Positions 26,983 through 36,834 are shown, counted from the stretch's first letter. The stretch is DNA of 45,766 nt from Vibrio variabilis (GCF_003263785.1 NZ_JYJK01000080.1:1-45766); one strand, 5' to 3'. The notes: a model not told the origin generated them from the letters alone. Numbers and translations: made by a program.

Positions 26983-27025
26983 TGATACTGCTCACAGTAA
27001 TCTATTCTCAGGACGAGCAGTATCA
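26983..27025. promoter_or_regulatory. 11-bp inverted repeat ending on the transporter start codon
   Basis: Perfect arms TGATACTGCTC (26983-26993) and GAGCAGTATCA (27015-27025) with a 21-base spacer. The last base of the second arm is the A of the transporter ATG, and the purine-rich ribosome site lies in the loop and second arm. It could be an operator or an mRNA hairpin that limits translation. Confidence 0.7.
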
Positions 27026-28436
27026 TGCAAAAATATCTGAAGTATATCATTCCGATATCGATCCCATTGATCGTACTACTTCTACCATTATCCGCATTCC
27101 CTTTCGAAGGATTGACCATAGTTCAGCAGCGCGTTATCGCTATTTTCTTGTTGGCTGCGCTTTGCTGGGTATTTGAGCCGATTCCGATCTACGCAACCTC
27201 CGTTGTGATTATTGTTCTCGAGCTTTTGCTGGTGTCCAATAAAGGCGTTTATTTGTTCAGAATGGGAGAAGGGCAGCCACATTTTGGTGAACTTCTCAAT
27301 TACAACGAGATCATGGCGACCTTCGCAAGCCCCATTATCATGCTGTTTTTGGGGGCTTCTTCCTTGCTATGGCGGCAACCAAATATCGTCTGGACGTCAA
27401 CTTAGCGCGTGTGTTGCTCAAACCGTTTGGCAGTGACCCGAAATTTGTCATGTTGGGCTTGATGCTGATCACCGGTATCTTCTCAATGTTCATGTCGAAC
27501 ACGGCGACGACCGCGATGATGCTCTCGATTCTAACCCCCGTGATTGCCGTGTTTGGCCCGAAAGATCCGGGCCGTATCGCGTTTGCACTGTGTATTCCTG
27601 TTGCTGCCAACATTGGCGGTATCGGTACGCCAATCGGTACGCCACCAAACGCAATTGCGCTTAAATACTTGGTGGGGGATAACTACATCAGCTTTGGTGA
27701 GTGGATGGCATTTGGTGTGCCGTTTGTGGTTGTTATGATGGCGCTGGCCTGGATGTTGATTAACTTCCTATACAGTGCTGACCAAAAGAAAATCGAACTG
27801 TCGATTAAAGGTAAGTTCCTTAAGACTCCGAAAGCCATCATGGTGTACATCACGTTTGCCTTGACCATTATTCTTTGGTTGATGGGCTCAACGCACGGTA
27901 TGAACTCATACACGGTTGCACTTATTCCGGTCGCCATCTTCTCGCTGACAGGCATTATCAATAAAGAAGATCTGAAAAAGATCTCGTGGGATGTACTGTG
28001 GTTGGTATCAGGTGGTATCGCCCTGGGACTCGCCCTTGATAAAACAGGGCTTGCACGTCTGGTGGTTCACAGCATACCGTTCGATGAATTCTCTCCTTAT
28101 GTCGTGCTATTTGGCGCTGCATTCCTTTGTTTGCTGATGGCGAACTTTATGTCGCATACCGCAACGGCAAACTTGTTGATGCCTATCATGGCTGCACTAG
28201 GCACCTCAATGACGTCTCTTACGCCACTCGGAGGAGAGCTAACGCTCATTCTCGTGGTTACCTTTGCAGCGTCACTGGGTATGTCTCTACCAATCAGTAC
28301 GCCGCCTAACGCCCTTGCTCATGCAACAGGTCATGTTCAGAGCAGCCAGATGGCGCGTGTTGGCGTGATCTTAGGTGTGGTCGGCGTATTGCTGAGCTTT
28401 GTCTTAGTGTGGCTGCTGCACGCGGTTGGCATATAG
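27025..28436 (+). CDS. DASS (SLC13) family sodium/anion symporter, frameshifted in this sequence
   Basis: Inner-membrane Na+-coupled transporter for di- or tricarboxylates or sulfate; the substrate is not predictable here. The two SNT-type signatures of the family are visible: MSNTATTAMML with GGIGTPIGTPPNAIAL in the first repeat, and MSHTATANLLMPIM with LGMSLPISTPPNALAHATG in the second. The frame breaks in a G run: five G at 27351-27355 should be six, restoring MLFLGGFFLAMAATKYRLDV and a 470-residue protein. It is followed after 11 bases by a histidine kinase and a response regulator, which suggests that these control, or are controlled with, the uptake of its substrate. Confidence 0.92.
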
Positions 28437-28447
28437 GGTAGACGCGA

Positions 28448-29772
28448 ATGGAATTGTTGGTACGCCATTACTTTTCAGAACCAAGTCGTCAGGTGACGTT
28501 CGATGCCGAAGAGGTGGTGCTGCGCCAAGAAGCGCACAATGATCGTCTATATTACGTGCTTGAAGGGGAGCTAGAGGGTTACTTTGAAAGTGACCAAGAT
28601 GGCAAGCTCACCAAACTCTTTAATGCCTCGAATGGTGCGTTTATCGGGGTGCACAGTTTTTTCTCTGGCACTTGGGTAGCGTCATCGACCGTGATTGCCA
28701 AAACTCAGGTGACATTGGCTTGGATAGATAAAAATACCGAGCCAGTCGACCCCGAGCAATACGGTCCTTTGAGTGCGCAGTTTATGCCGGTCATGGTCAA
28801 CGAATTATCAAGCGTCAAAGAAGAGCTAAGCAAGAAGCGTTGGCTAAAGAGAAAGCACTACAACGCCTGCATACCGCGGAGCAGATGACTACGTTAGGCC
28901 AACTGGCGGCCGGCATTGCTCATGAACTGAATAACGCTATCGGAGTTGTAAACAGTAAAACCGAGCGAATGCAGCAAGATCTGCTGCAGCTTCTAGAGGA
29001 GCTTCACCCGGAAGTCAGTGGCTATTTCGATGTCGGATTGATACAGGGCCAAGCCGTTTCCTCCAGTGAGGTGCGCCGAATTGCCAAGCGCTATCAAAGT
29101 GACTATCGCCTAGAAAGGGAAACGGCTAAGCAATTGGCGAGAGCGTTGGGCGACAACCCGATCCCAGACTCGTGGCTCAATGATCCGCACAAAGCCCTTA
29201 AGTATTGGGGCATGGGGCGAGATCTGCATGATCTCAAAATTGCCGCGAGACATACGGTCGGCATCGTAAAGTCTGTAAAGCAATTAGGTCGTACCGATGG
29301 TGAACCAGACGAACTGCTTGATATTAACGACACTATTAACAAAGCACTGGCACTGTTGCAAAGTGATTTGCGAAGAGTGTCGGTTCGCGTTCAGCCAGCG
29401 GTTCTTCCGCTAATAAAAGGGGCATCCACCGAGTATGTGCAGATTTGGAGCAACATTTTAAAAAATGCGTGTGATGCACTATCGCAAACGGACGCACCCA
29501 ATATCGATATTCAAACTAAGTTTGTGAACCAACGTATTCTGGTGACCATTGCCAATAATGGACCGGAAATCGACGAGTCCACACGCCGAAAAATCTTTCA
29601 ACCTAACTTCACAACCAAAAAAGGCGGCCTCTCTTTTGGTCTAGGGTTAGGGCTATCAATTGTAAAAAGAATCGTCAGCGAGATAGGTGGCACAATTGCT
29701 GTAAAAAGCGATGAAACGCGCACTATTTTTCGCGTCAAGTTACCAGTAGGAGAAGCATATGGAGAAGCTTAA
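28448..29772 (+). CDS. Soluble histidine kinase with N-terminal cyclic-nucleotide-binding-like domain, frameshifted in this sequence
   Basis: The N-terminal ~110 residues form a cNMP-binding fold (LRQEAHNDRLYYVLEGELEG; FIGVHSFFSG). A linker leads to the kinase core: GQLAAGIAHELNNAIG with phospho-His at corrected residue 159, N box NILKNACDAL, and the glycine-rich GLSFGLGLGLSIVKR. No membrane segment is present. The frame breaks at about 28801: one missing C joins VMVNRIIKRQRRAKQEALAK and gives 441 residues. Its stop overlaps the start of the next gene (response regulator) by 14 bases, and the DASS transporter is 11 bases upstream, so the three form an operon. Confidence 0.9.
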
Positions 29773-30232
29773 CGTCATTTGTGTCGATGACCAGAGAGAG
29801 GTACTCAGCGCCGTCATTCAAGATCTTGAGCCGCTATCAAGCTGGCTGAACATTGAAGACTGTGAGTCAGGTGAAGAAGTACTGGATCTTATTGAAGATC
29901 TTGATGCAGAAGGTGAAAATATTGCGGTGATTGTGTCTGACCATGTCATGCCGGGAATGACAGGGGTAGAGCTGTTGACCGAATTATCACGTGACAGTCG
30001 ATTTAAGGAAACAAAAAAAGTACTGCTTACTGGGCAAGCGACACACTCAGATACCATTACTGCGATTAACACTGCGGGTGTCAGCCACTATTTTGAGAAA
30101 CCATGGAAGGCTGATGAGTTAGTGAACTGCGTTCGTTCTTTGGTTACCGCTTATATTTTTGATCGCGGTTTTGACTATCAGCCGTATCATGAACATCTGG
30201 ATCAAAACATCGTGCTAGAGAGGCTACGCTAG
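29759..30232 (+). CDS. Single-domain response regulator (157 aa)
   Basis: A receiver domain with the acidic pocket VICVDD (Asp10/Asp11), phospho-acceptor Asp61 (VIVSDHVMPGMTG), Thr91 (LLTGQ) and Lys114 (YFEKPW). The C-terminal ~35 residues (FDRGFDYQPYHEHLDQN) are too short for a DNA-binding domain. It is the cognate partner of the kinase with which it overlaps by 14 bp. With no output domain it probably works by protein contact or as a phosphate sink. Confidence 0.93.
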   Translation: MEKLNVICVDDQREVLSAVIQDLEPLSSWLNIEDCESGEEVLDLIEDLDAEGENIAVIVSDHVMPGMTGVELLTELSRDSRFKETKKVLLTGQATHSDTITAINTAGVSHYFEKPWKADELVNCVRSLVTAYIFDRGFDYQPYHEHLDQNIVLERLR

Positions 30233-30280
30233 ACTTGTTCTAGAAAGTGGCCAATCAGTGTGATGCTCAAGGAGGGAAGA

Positions 30281-30631
30281 ATGAAGGTTGTGTTTCGCTA
30301 TATTGTATTGAGTTTGTTGTTTGTTTTAGGCGCCGCTCATGCCAGTGACCGAGCAAAGGAAGGCTGGCAAATGATTGAACAAGGCGCAATGGTCATCGAC
30401 GTTCGTACGCCAGAAGAGTTTAATGCAGGGCATTTAGACCAAGCCGTTAATTATCCACTTTCTGAGTTAGATAAGCACATCGCCGCTCTCGATAAGTCTC
30501 AACCTATAGTGCTTTATTGCCGCAGCGGAAATCGCTCTGGGCAAGCATTGGCTTATATGGAGTCTAAAGGCTTCACAGCACTTCACAATGCGGGTGGACT
30601 AAATGAGATGAAAATAGAATCCCCACAGTAA
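30281..30631 (+). CDS. Periplasmic rhodanese-like protein (PspE type)
   Basis: 116 aa from ATG 30281, which has a strong AAGGAGG ribosome site; the upstream in-frame start is not supported. A signal peptide (about 1-22, SLLFVLGAAHAS, cleavage after AHA) targets it to the periplasm. A single rhodanese domain has the motif VIDVRTPEEFNAGH and active-site Cys80 in YCRSGNRSG. Such enzymes transfer sulfane sulfur, for example thiosulfate to cyanide in vitro. It lies 48 bases downstream of the response regulator gene and could be the last gene of that operon. It resembles the pspE gene product in size. Confidence 0.92.
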   Translation: MKVVFRYIVLSLLFVLGAAHASDRAKEGWQMIEQGAMVIDVRTPEEFNAGHLDQAVNYPLSELDKHIAALDKSQPIVLYCRSGNRSGQALAYMESKGFTALHNAGGLNEMKIESPQ

Positions 30632-30650
30632 GCTATCCCTTCGAACGCTT

Positions 30651-30690
30651 CGCCCGAAATGTAGTCAGTCATTTCGGGCGTTTTACTTTT
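30651..30690 (+). terminator. Terminator of the rhodanese gene
   Basis: An 11-bp perfect stem CGCCCGAAATG (30651-30661 with 30670-30680, 8-base loop) followed by TTTTACTTTTT. Confidence 0.93.
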
Positions 30691-30950
30691 TATCGCGCCA
30701 CACCTAGCCGCTTATCCCTACCTCTAGGAGAGACTCACGTTATCGCACCCTGATCCTAACTCTCCTGTTGTGATAGTTCGTTACAAATACTCATGAATTT
30801 CGTTGAAATCGCAATACTTCGCTGCAAATGGTCGAACTTTTACACCTAAAGCAATGCTTCTTTTAACTCTTGAATCAATTCTTACAGTTCCTATCTAGAG
30901 CCTTGGAACCATTCGAGGATAGAATTGCCTTCGAATTTTATATTGCATAA
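30691..30950 (+). promoter_or_regulatory. Leader/promoter region of the mrp operon
   Basis: 260 bp with no ORF that I can support. It is AT-rich towards the 3' end. It must hold the mrp promoter, but I cannot single out -35/-10 hexamers with confidence. Confidence 0.4.
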
Positions 30951-33739
30951 GTGGTTTTTGGTTCGGTATTTCCGATGTTTTTGTCAGGGAGCCCAAAAGG
31001 GAGAAAGACAGCAACTCACGATGTGCATAGCGAGAGAGAAGTGAGTGTTAACTTGAGTATCGAGAAAGCCGTAATACATAGCGGGATACAAAGCGAGATC
31101 AGCGGTAGGGGGCAGAGTTCGTCGTCTCCGCTATTTGGCCTTTTTGCGTTGTTTCCGTTTCTGATCTTAACCGCCGTCTTGTCGATGTATGACCCTCAGG
31201 GCGTCAGTTGGAGTTTGCCTTGGGTTCCAAGTCTAGGTTTGGCGCTCAGTTTTCGATTGGATGGACTGTCATTTCTGTTTGCCTGCTTGATTAGCGGTAT
31301 CGGTACTATGGTGCAGGTATATGCACTGGCTTATCTTAGAGAGCACAAACAGAGACTCGCATTTCACTGTTACTTGACCGCGTTTATGGTCGCCATGCTT
31401 GGCGTGGTTCTCAGTGACAATGTATTGCTGCTGTTTGTATTTTGGGAACTGACGACGGTCACCTCGTATCTGCTCATCGGCTTTAACCACGAAGCACTTA
31501 AGTCTCGAAAGAATGCGCTGCAATCGCTACTTATTACGGGCGCTGGTGGTCTAGCGCTGCTTGCTGGCCTGATCATGCTCGGCACTATGGCAGGAAGCTA
31601 TGAGCTGACCAGTATCTTGGCAAAAGCGACCGAGATTTCAAATCACGCCCTGTTTTTGCCTTCTTTGGTTCTTATTCTGTTGGGTGCGCTGACCAAGTCG
31701 GCACAGTTCCCGTTTCATTTCTGGCTACCTAACGCGATGGCTGCGCCAACGCCAGTCAGTGCTTATCTGCACTCTGCCACTATGGTCAAAGCGGTATCTA
31801 CCTGCTGGCAGTGGTATCGCTATATACTCTCACTCAGAAGTTTGGTTCTATACGCTGACGATACTTGGTGGATTTACTGCCTTGTGGTGTGCGCTGATGG
31901 CGTTAAAGCAAACCGATTTGAAACTCATGCTGGCCTACAGCACGACCGTCGTACTTGGAAAGTTGACCTTTTTGCTTGGCATTGGAAGTGACTTGGCACT
32001 TAAATCTGCATTGATGCTGATTGTTGCTCATGCTCTGTATAAAGCCGGTCTGTTTATGGTAGTCGGCAACGTTGATAAAGCGGCGGGGACGCGTGAAATC
32101 AGTCAGCTTCGTGGCCTACGTTCTGTGTTGAAAATCAGCTTTTTCGCTGCGGTTGTTGCTGTGCTTTCGACTTCCGGCGTACCACCTCTGCCTGGCTTTT
32201 TGGGTAAGGAGTACATGTACAAAGCCGGATTAGAAGTCAGCCATTGGGCTGTGGCTCTGATGGTGCTGGTGAATGCACTTACTGTAACGCTGGTTATGGC
32301 GCTGTTAATCAAGCCATTTACTACACGTCATCAGGGTGAGCCGACGCAGGTTAAGCCGGTTGAACTTAATAAAGGGTTGTGGGTGCCACCCTTTGTGCTT
32401 GCCATTATTAGTGTATTGGCGACGGTCATCGGTTTAGGGTGGCTTAATGAGCAAGTGATTATTCCTGGCGTGACCACGATAGCGCCGGTGTCGACACCAG
32501 AGCCTGTGAAAATGTGGCATGGAATCAACACTCCGCTCATCTTGAGCATTGTGACTTTGGCATTGGGTGTGCTTCTTTACAAAGTGTATCCGACCCTTAC
32601 TACGCTGCTTGATCGTCAGTTATCAAAAATGCCATGTGCGAATCGTGTTTTCGATAATCTTTTGAACGCCATGGTGAATGTTGCGAAGTGGCAAACGAAC
32701 CTGCTTCAGACCAAGCGAATGAGCGTTTATGGACTACTTTCGTTTGGCGCTCTAGCAGTACTACTCATCACTCATACTCCAATGTCGCTAAGTCAGTTTG
32801 CCGGTCGATAGAAGGAATCAAGCTTTACGAAGTGGTGATTGCTGCTTTGCTTATCGCGTCGTCCTTCGTGGTGATTATTTCAAGAACCAAATTCTTAGCC
32901 GTCGCGGCTCTGGGCATGATTGGCTTTATGACCACTTTGGTATTCATGATTTATAGCGCGCCCGATGTCGCCAAAACTCAGCTATTGGTTGAGACCTTGA
33001 TGGTGGTCTTCTTGGTCCTGCTAATGCGTCATGTGCCAAAGCTATCGACAGTGAAGCAGCACTCCAAAGGTCGCCGCGCTCTGCACGCCCTGGTTGCGGG
33101 TTCAATTGGTATTGCCGTCACTATGATGTTGATTTCTATTACCGCTGACCCTATCGATCTATCGGTCTCTCAGTTCTTCAATGAGCAGAGTGTGCCGGGC
33201 GGTCATGGTCGCAATATCGTCAATGTCATTCTGGTCGATTTCCGCGCCTTCGATACCTTTGGTGAGGTACTGGTCGTTGCGCTGGCTGGTCTGTGTGCTG
33301 TGAGTCTGCTTAAACCTGGTAGCATGCCATCAACCAAAGTGAAGTCACTTATCATGGGAACGGCGTCGCACATTGTTGCTGCCTCATGTTGGTGTTCTCA
33401 CTTTACCTACTGATGCGCGGTCATAACTCTCCGGGCGGTGGCTTTATCGGTGCTCTGATCGCCGTTATTGGTTTGTCATTGCTCATGTTTGCCGAGTCTC
33501 CGCAGTATGTGCGAGAAAGACTACATTACGCGCCGTTTAGCATCGCTATGCTGGGTGTCTTCATTAGTTTTGCCGCGGGGGCGGTGAGCTTAGTGTTTAA
33601 TCTGCCATTCCTAACGGGCCTGTGGTGGAAAGATGTATTGCCTCTGGGTACGCCATTAATCTTCGATATTGGTATTTATCTGGGTGTCATTGGTGGGGTG
33701 ATGGGAATGATCCTCCATGTAACGGAGGAGATGGACTAA
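30951..33739 (+). CDS. mrpA: Mrp/Mnh cation/proton antiporter subunit A fused to MnhB, four frameshifts in this sequence
   Basis: Largest subunit of the multi-subunit Na+(K+)/H+ antiporter, related to complex I NuoL. Conserved core: FWELTTVTSYLLIGFNHE, LLGALTKSAQFPFHFWLP, PTPVSAYLHSATMVKAG and KQTDLKLMLAYSTT. The C-terminal third contains the MnhB-like domain (NVILVDFRAFDTFGEV; RGHNSPGGGFIGALIAVIG). Four single missing bases shift the frame: G at about 31794, C at about 31820, one base near 32807 and C at about 33383. Restoring them gives one ~930-residue A+B polypeptide, as in Pha/Mrp systems of Gram-negatives. The start is uncertain: the first ~60 residues are hydrophilic and unlike other MrpA proteins, and GTG 31041 is another candidate. 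Confidence 0.93.
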
Positions 33740-34092
33740 TGGAAATGTTGTGGAGTGTAGTCGTTGGTGTGTTTGTCGCATCTGGAGTCTATTTGATGCT
33801 GGAAAGGCACCTGCTCAGAGTCCTGTTTGGTCTGATTTTATTAAGTAGCGCCGTTAACCTTGCCATCTTTAATGCGGGTCGATTAACACCGGGAAATCCG
33901 CCGCTCATTGATGCGGATTCTGTCTTGCCTCATATGGATGCTGCGAACCCGTTACCTCAGGCGCTAATCCTAACGGCTATCGTGATTGGCTTTGGACTTT
34001 TAGTGTTTGCTTTAGTGCTGTTCTACCGTGCTTATGAAGAAACGCAGTCAGCGGATATTGATGAAATGAAATACTCAGAGGAGCAGGCGTAA
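33739..34092 (+). CDS. mrpC: Mrp/Mnh antiporter subunit C
   Basis: 117 aa, NuoK-like, with three membrane helices (LWSVVVGVFVASGVYLML; VLFGLILLSSAVNLAIFNAG; ALILTAIVIGFGLLVFALVL). The glutamate-bearing first loop LERHLLRVL and the PLPQALILTAIVI signature are typical. ATG 33739 overlaps the mrpA stop by one base and follows GGAGGAG. The frame is intact. Confidence 0.95.
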   Translation: MEMLWSVVVGVFVASGVYLMLERHLLRVLFGLILLSSAVNLAIFNAGRLTPGNPPLIDADSVLPHMDAANPLPQALILTAIVIGFGLLVFALVLFYRAYEETQSADIDEMKYSEEQA

Positions 34093-35597
34093 TGTCAATG
34101 TGGTTAACTTTGCCTGTCATCATGTCTGTCTTGACCGCCGTATTGGTGTTCTTTGCCAGACATAACCATAAGCTTGCTGAAGCGGTGAGTGGCACGAGTG
34201 CGCTGTTTACCTTATTGGGCAGTGTGTTCTTGCTGAACGGCGTTTTAGACAATGGCCCTCAAGCAGTCGCATTCGGCCAGTGGGCAGCGCCGTTTGGTAT
34301 CGTGTTCGTTGCCGACTTTTTAGCGGCGGCGATGGTGGTAATCACCGCGATTATTGGCGTAGTGAGTGTGTTTTATGCCATGGCGGATCTAAAACAGAAA
34401 CCGTCTTATGGCGTATTTCATTCACTGATTCATGTCCTCCTAGCGGGCGTGTACGGCGCATTTTTGACCGGTGACATCTTCAACCTTTACGTATGGTTTG
34501 AAGTCATGCTGATCGCTTCATTCGGCCTTATGGTGCTCGATGCAAATCGTAAGCAAGTGGATGGCGCGGTGAAGTATGTCATGCTGAATTTCATTTCAAC
34601 GCTGATGTTCTTGTTGGCGATTGGCTTGCTATATGGTGCAACCGGTACGCTGAGCTTGGCCGACTTACACAGTAAGGCCGCAGACATCGCACCACAAACC
34701 AAGGTACTGCTTGCAGCACTGTTCTTATTTGGCTTTGCGGTTAAATCGGCGTTATTTCCATTGTTTGCATGGCTACCTGCGTCTTACCACACCTTACCAA
34801 GCGGTGTTGTTGCTCTGTTTGCTGCGCTGTTGACCAAGGTGGGTATCTACGCGCTAATGCGAGTATTTACCTTGGTATTCCCTTTGGCCGACAGCGGTTG
34901 GCAGCCCCTGATGATTTGGGTGGCTGCGCTTACGATGCTGACAGGCGTACTGGGCGCGGCGAGCCAATACAATGTAAAGAAAATCCTCTCTTTCCACATC
35001 ATCAGCCAAATTGGCTACATGGTAATGGGACTCGCGCTGTATACACCTCTTGCTTTGGCGGGCGCTATTTTTTACATCGTGCACCACATTATCGTTAAAG
35101 CGAATCTATTCCTCATTGGCGGTCTTGTGGAGCGTAAGCATAAAACCAGTGAACTTAGCGAGTTAGGTGGCATGTACAAAGCGACCCCTTGGCTTGCGTT
35201 CTTGTTCCTTGTGCCAGCGTTTTCACTGGCTGGTTTCCCACCACTGTCAGGGTTTTGGGGCAAGTTCTTGGTGATCAAAGACAGCCTGCAAAATGAGTAC
35301 TACATGCTAGCGGGAGTCGCTCTGTTTGTCGGTCTGCTTACCATCTTCTCCATGACCAAGATTTGGAGTGAGGTGTTTTGGAAGGCTAAGCCCTCGAAGC
35401 AAGAGGGAGATGTCTCTGCCGAGAAACTGTGCCGCAAAACCAGAGCATTGTATTACGCGCCAATCGTTGTATTAACGTCAATGACCTTGGTAATAGGCTT
35501 TGCCGCTGAGCCGTTCTTCCAGTTTACCTTTACCGCAGCAGAGCAACTTCTTGAGCCAAGTGCTTATATCAATGCCGTTTTAGGAGGTGGCGCATGA
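34092..35597 (+). CDS. mrpD: Mrp/Mnh antiporter subunit D
   Basis: 501 aa, the second NuoL/M/N-type proton-channel subunit, about fourteen membrane helices. Conserved features include the glutamate in NLYVWFEVMLIASFGLM, the lysine in FGFAVKSALFPLFAWLP and LLTKVGIYALMRV, and the histidines in IFYIVHHIIVKANLFLIGG. ATG 34092 overlaps the mrpC stop by one base. The frame is intact across its whole length, unlike mrpA. Confidence 0.97.
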   Translation: MSMWLTLPVIMSVLTAVLVFFARHNHKLAEAVSGTSALFTLLGSVFLLNGVLDNGPQAVAFGQWAAPFGIVFVADFLAAAMVVITAIIGVVSVFYAMADLKQKPSYGVFHSLIHVLLAGVYGAFLTGDIFNLYVWFEVMLIASFGLMVLDANRKQVDGAVKYVMLNFISTLMFLLAIGLLYGATGTLSLADLHSKAADIAPQTKVLLAALFLFGFAVKSALFPLFAWLPASYHTLPSGVVALFAALLTKVGIYALMRVFTLVFPLADSGWQPLMIWVAALTMLTGVLGAASQYNVKKILSFHIISQIGYMVMGLALYTPLALAGAIFYIVHHIIVKANLFLIGGLVERKHKTSELSELGGMYKATPWLAFLFLVPAFSLAGFPPLSGFWGKFLVIKDSLQNEYYMLAGVALFVGLLTIFSMTKIWSEVFWKAKPSKQEGDVSAEKLCRKTRALYYAPIVVLTSMTLVIGFAAEPFFQFTFTAAEQLLEPSAYINAVLGGGA

Positions 35598-36070
35598 ACT
35601 ATTTCTTCCTAAATGTCTTTTTGGGTGGTGCATGGATGCTGCTCAATGGTGAATATACTGGTTTGAGTTTCGTTACCGGTTTTGTGGTGGGCTACTCCGC
35701 GCTTAGGTTGAGTCAGCCGTTTGGGCTGAAGTCGAGCTATTTCAGAAGGTTCAGTGCTTCGATAAAGCTATTTCTCTATTTCTGCTACGAGATGTTGGTG
35801 TCTGCGGCTCACGTGGTGTGGGACGTTGTCACGCCGACCCATCTCAGTGATCCAGACATCATTTATGTGCCGTTGGATGTCACCTCAGACCTTGAGATCA
35901 CTCTGCTGGCAAACATGGTCTCTCTGACTCCAGGCAGCTTGAGCTTGGACGTAACGGAAGACAAAAAGCACCTAGTGGTTCATGCCATGTTCGCGCCGAA
36001 TCACGACGATGTGATTCGCTCAATCAAGAATGGGATGGAAAAACGAATTTTGGAGGTGACGCGTGGATAG
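35594..36070 (+). CDS. mrpE: Mrp/Mnh antiporter subunit E
   Basis: 158 aa with N-terminal membrane helices and a C-terminal soluble part containing LLANMVSLTPGSLSLDVTED, the signature of the MnhE family. The start overlaps the mrpD stop (ATGA). MrpE is an accessory subunit needed for assembly of the complex. Confidence 0.95.
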   Translation: MNYFFLNVFLGGAWMLLNGEYTGLSFVTGFVVGYSALRLSQPFGLKSSYFRRFSASIKLFLYFCYEMLVSAAHVVWDVVTPTHLSDPDIIYVPLDVTSDLEITLLANMVSLTPGSLSLDVTEDKKHLVVHAMFAPNHDDVIRSIKNGMEKRILEVTRG

Positions 36071-36386
36071 TTGGCTGTCATTGAGTATCAATTTTGCCTA
36101 TGTCGGCATGCTGTTTAGTTTGGTGTTGGTATTTATCCGCTTGATTAAAGGGCCGACGCTCGCAGATCGAGTGGTTGCGCTCGACCTTATCGCTTTTATT
36201 ACCGTGGGTTTTATTGCCGTGCACACGCTAGCGAGTGGTCAAAAGTCGCTCCTTGACGTGGCTATCACTCTCGGGTTGGTAGCGTTTTTAGGCACTATCG
36301 CGTTTGCTGGCTTTATTGCCAAGCAAAACCAGCAACAAAATGAAGCGGAAAATCAGACAAATTTTGAGCAAGGGGGCAAGTCATGA
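36063..36386 (+). CDS. mrpF: Mrp/Mnh antiporter subunit F
   Basis: 107 aa with three membrane helices and the family motif RLIKGPTLADRVVALDLI. It starts at GTG 36063 after a strong GGAGGTGA ribosome site inside the end of mrpE (8-bp overlap). The C-terminal tail is polar and glutamine-rich. Confidence 0.95.
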   Translation: MDSWLSLSINFAYVGMLFSLVLVFIRLIKGPTLADRVVALDLIAFITVGFIAVHTLASGQKSLLDVAITLGLVAFLGTIAFAGFIAKQNQQQNEAENQTNFEQGGKS

Positions 36387-36679
36387 CGTTTTTAACTGGG
36401 CTTTTACTTTGTTTAGGCACTTTTTTTGTTCTGGTGGCGAGTATTGGGGTACTGCGTATGCCTGATCTCTATACCCGAATGCACGCCTCGACCAAAGCGA
36501 ACACCATGGGGTTGACCGCGTTATTGGCCGCCGTCGCGGTGGGTATGCCAGACGTGACTGTGGTCTCCCGTGTACTCGGTACCATGCTGTTTATTTTGCT
36601 GACGGCGCCAGTCGCGGCACACCTACTTAGCAAAAGTATGTATTGGAATGGCTACAAGATGTGGCGAAAAGAGAAATAA
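36383..36679 (+). CDS. mrpG: Mrp/Mnh antiporter subunit G
   Basis: 98 aa with three membrane helices and the MnhG motif GVLRMPDLYTRMHASTKANT. The start overlaps mrpF (ATGA). It is the last subunit gene of the operon, so all seven Mrp functions (with A and B fused) are encoded here. Confidence 0.96.
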   Translation: MTFLTGLLLCLGTFFVLVASIGVLRMPDLYTRMHASTKANTMGLTALLAAVAVGMPDVTVVSRVLGTMLFILLTAPVAAHLLSKSMYWNGYKMWRKEK

Positions 36680-36759
36680 ATGGCCGAGTGCTTGCCTATC
36701 TCTGGATAAGTACTCGTGCACTATCGGTTTTTTAATCGTGAAACAAAAAAGGAGCGTTT

Positions 36760-36834
36760 ATGCGCAGAAAAGAAATCACCTTGCTCGTGGTAGCCTGTGT
36801 TTGCTTTTTGGTAACCTTGGTAGTGGGTAAGTAA
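36760..36834 (+). CDS. Putative 24-aa single-helix membrane microprotein
   Basis: An ORF of 25 codons including the stop, with a near-perfect ribosome site (AAAGGAG five bases before ATG 36760). It encodes a basic N-terminus (MRRKE), one hydrophobic helix (ITLLVVACVCFLVTLVV) and a short GK tail, the pattern of bacterial single-helix microproteins with the N-terminus inside. It lies 80 bases after mrpG on the same strand and could be an accessory peptide of the antiporter or independent. Not detectable by length-based gene calling. Confidence 0.55.
   Translation: MRRKEITLLVVACVCFLVTLVVGK

Noticed and set aside
27683..27961. 92-aa minus-strand ORF inside the DASS transporter gene
   Set aside because: Antisense shadow of a conserved membrane-protein gene.
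2540..33413. Programmed ribosomal frameshifting as the cause of the split genes
   Set aside because: The breaks lie in unrelated genes at different points, lack slippery-site plus pseudoknot context, and need both added and removed bases; sequence error is simpler.
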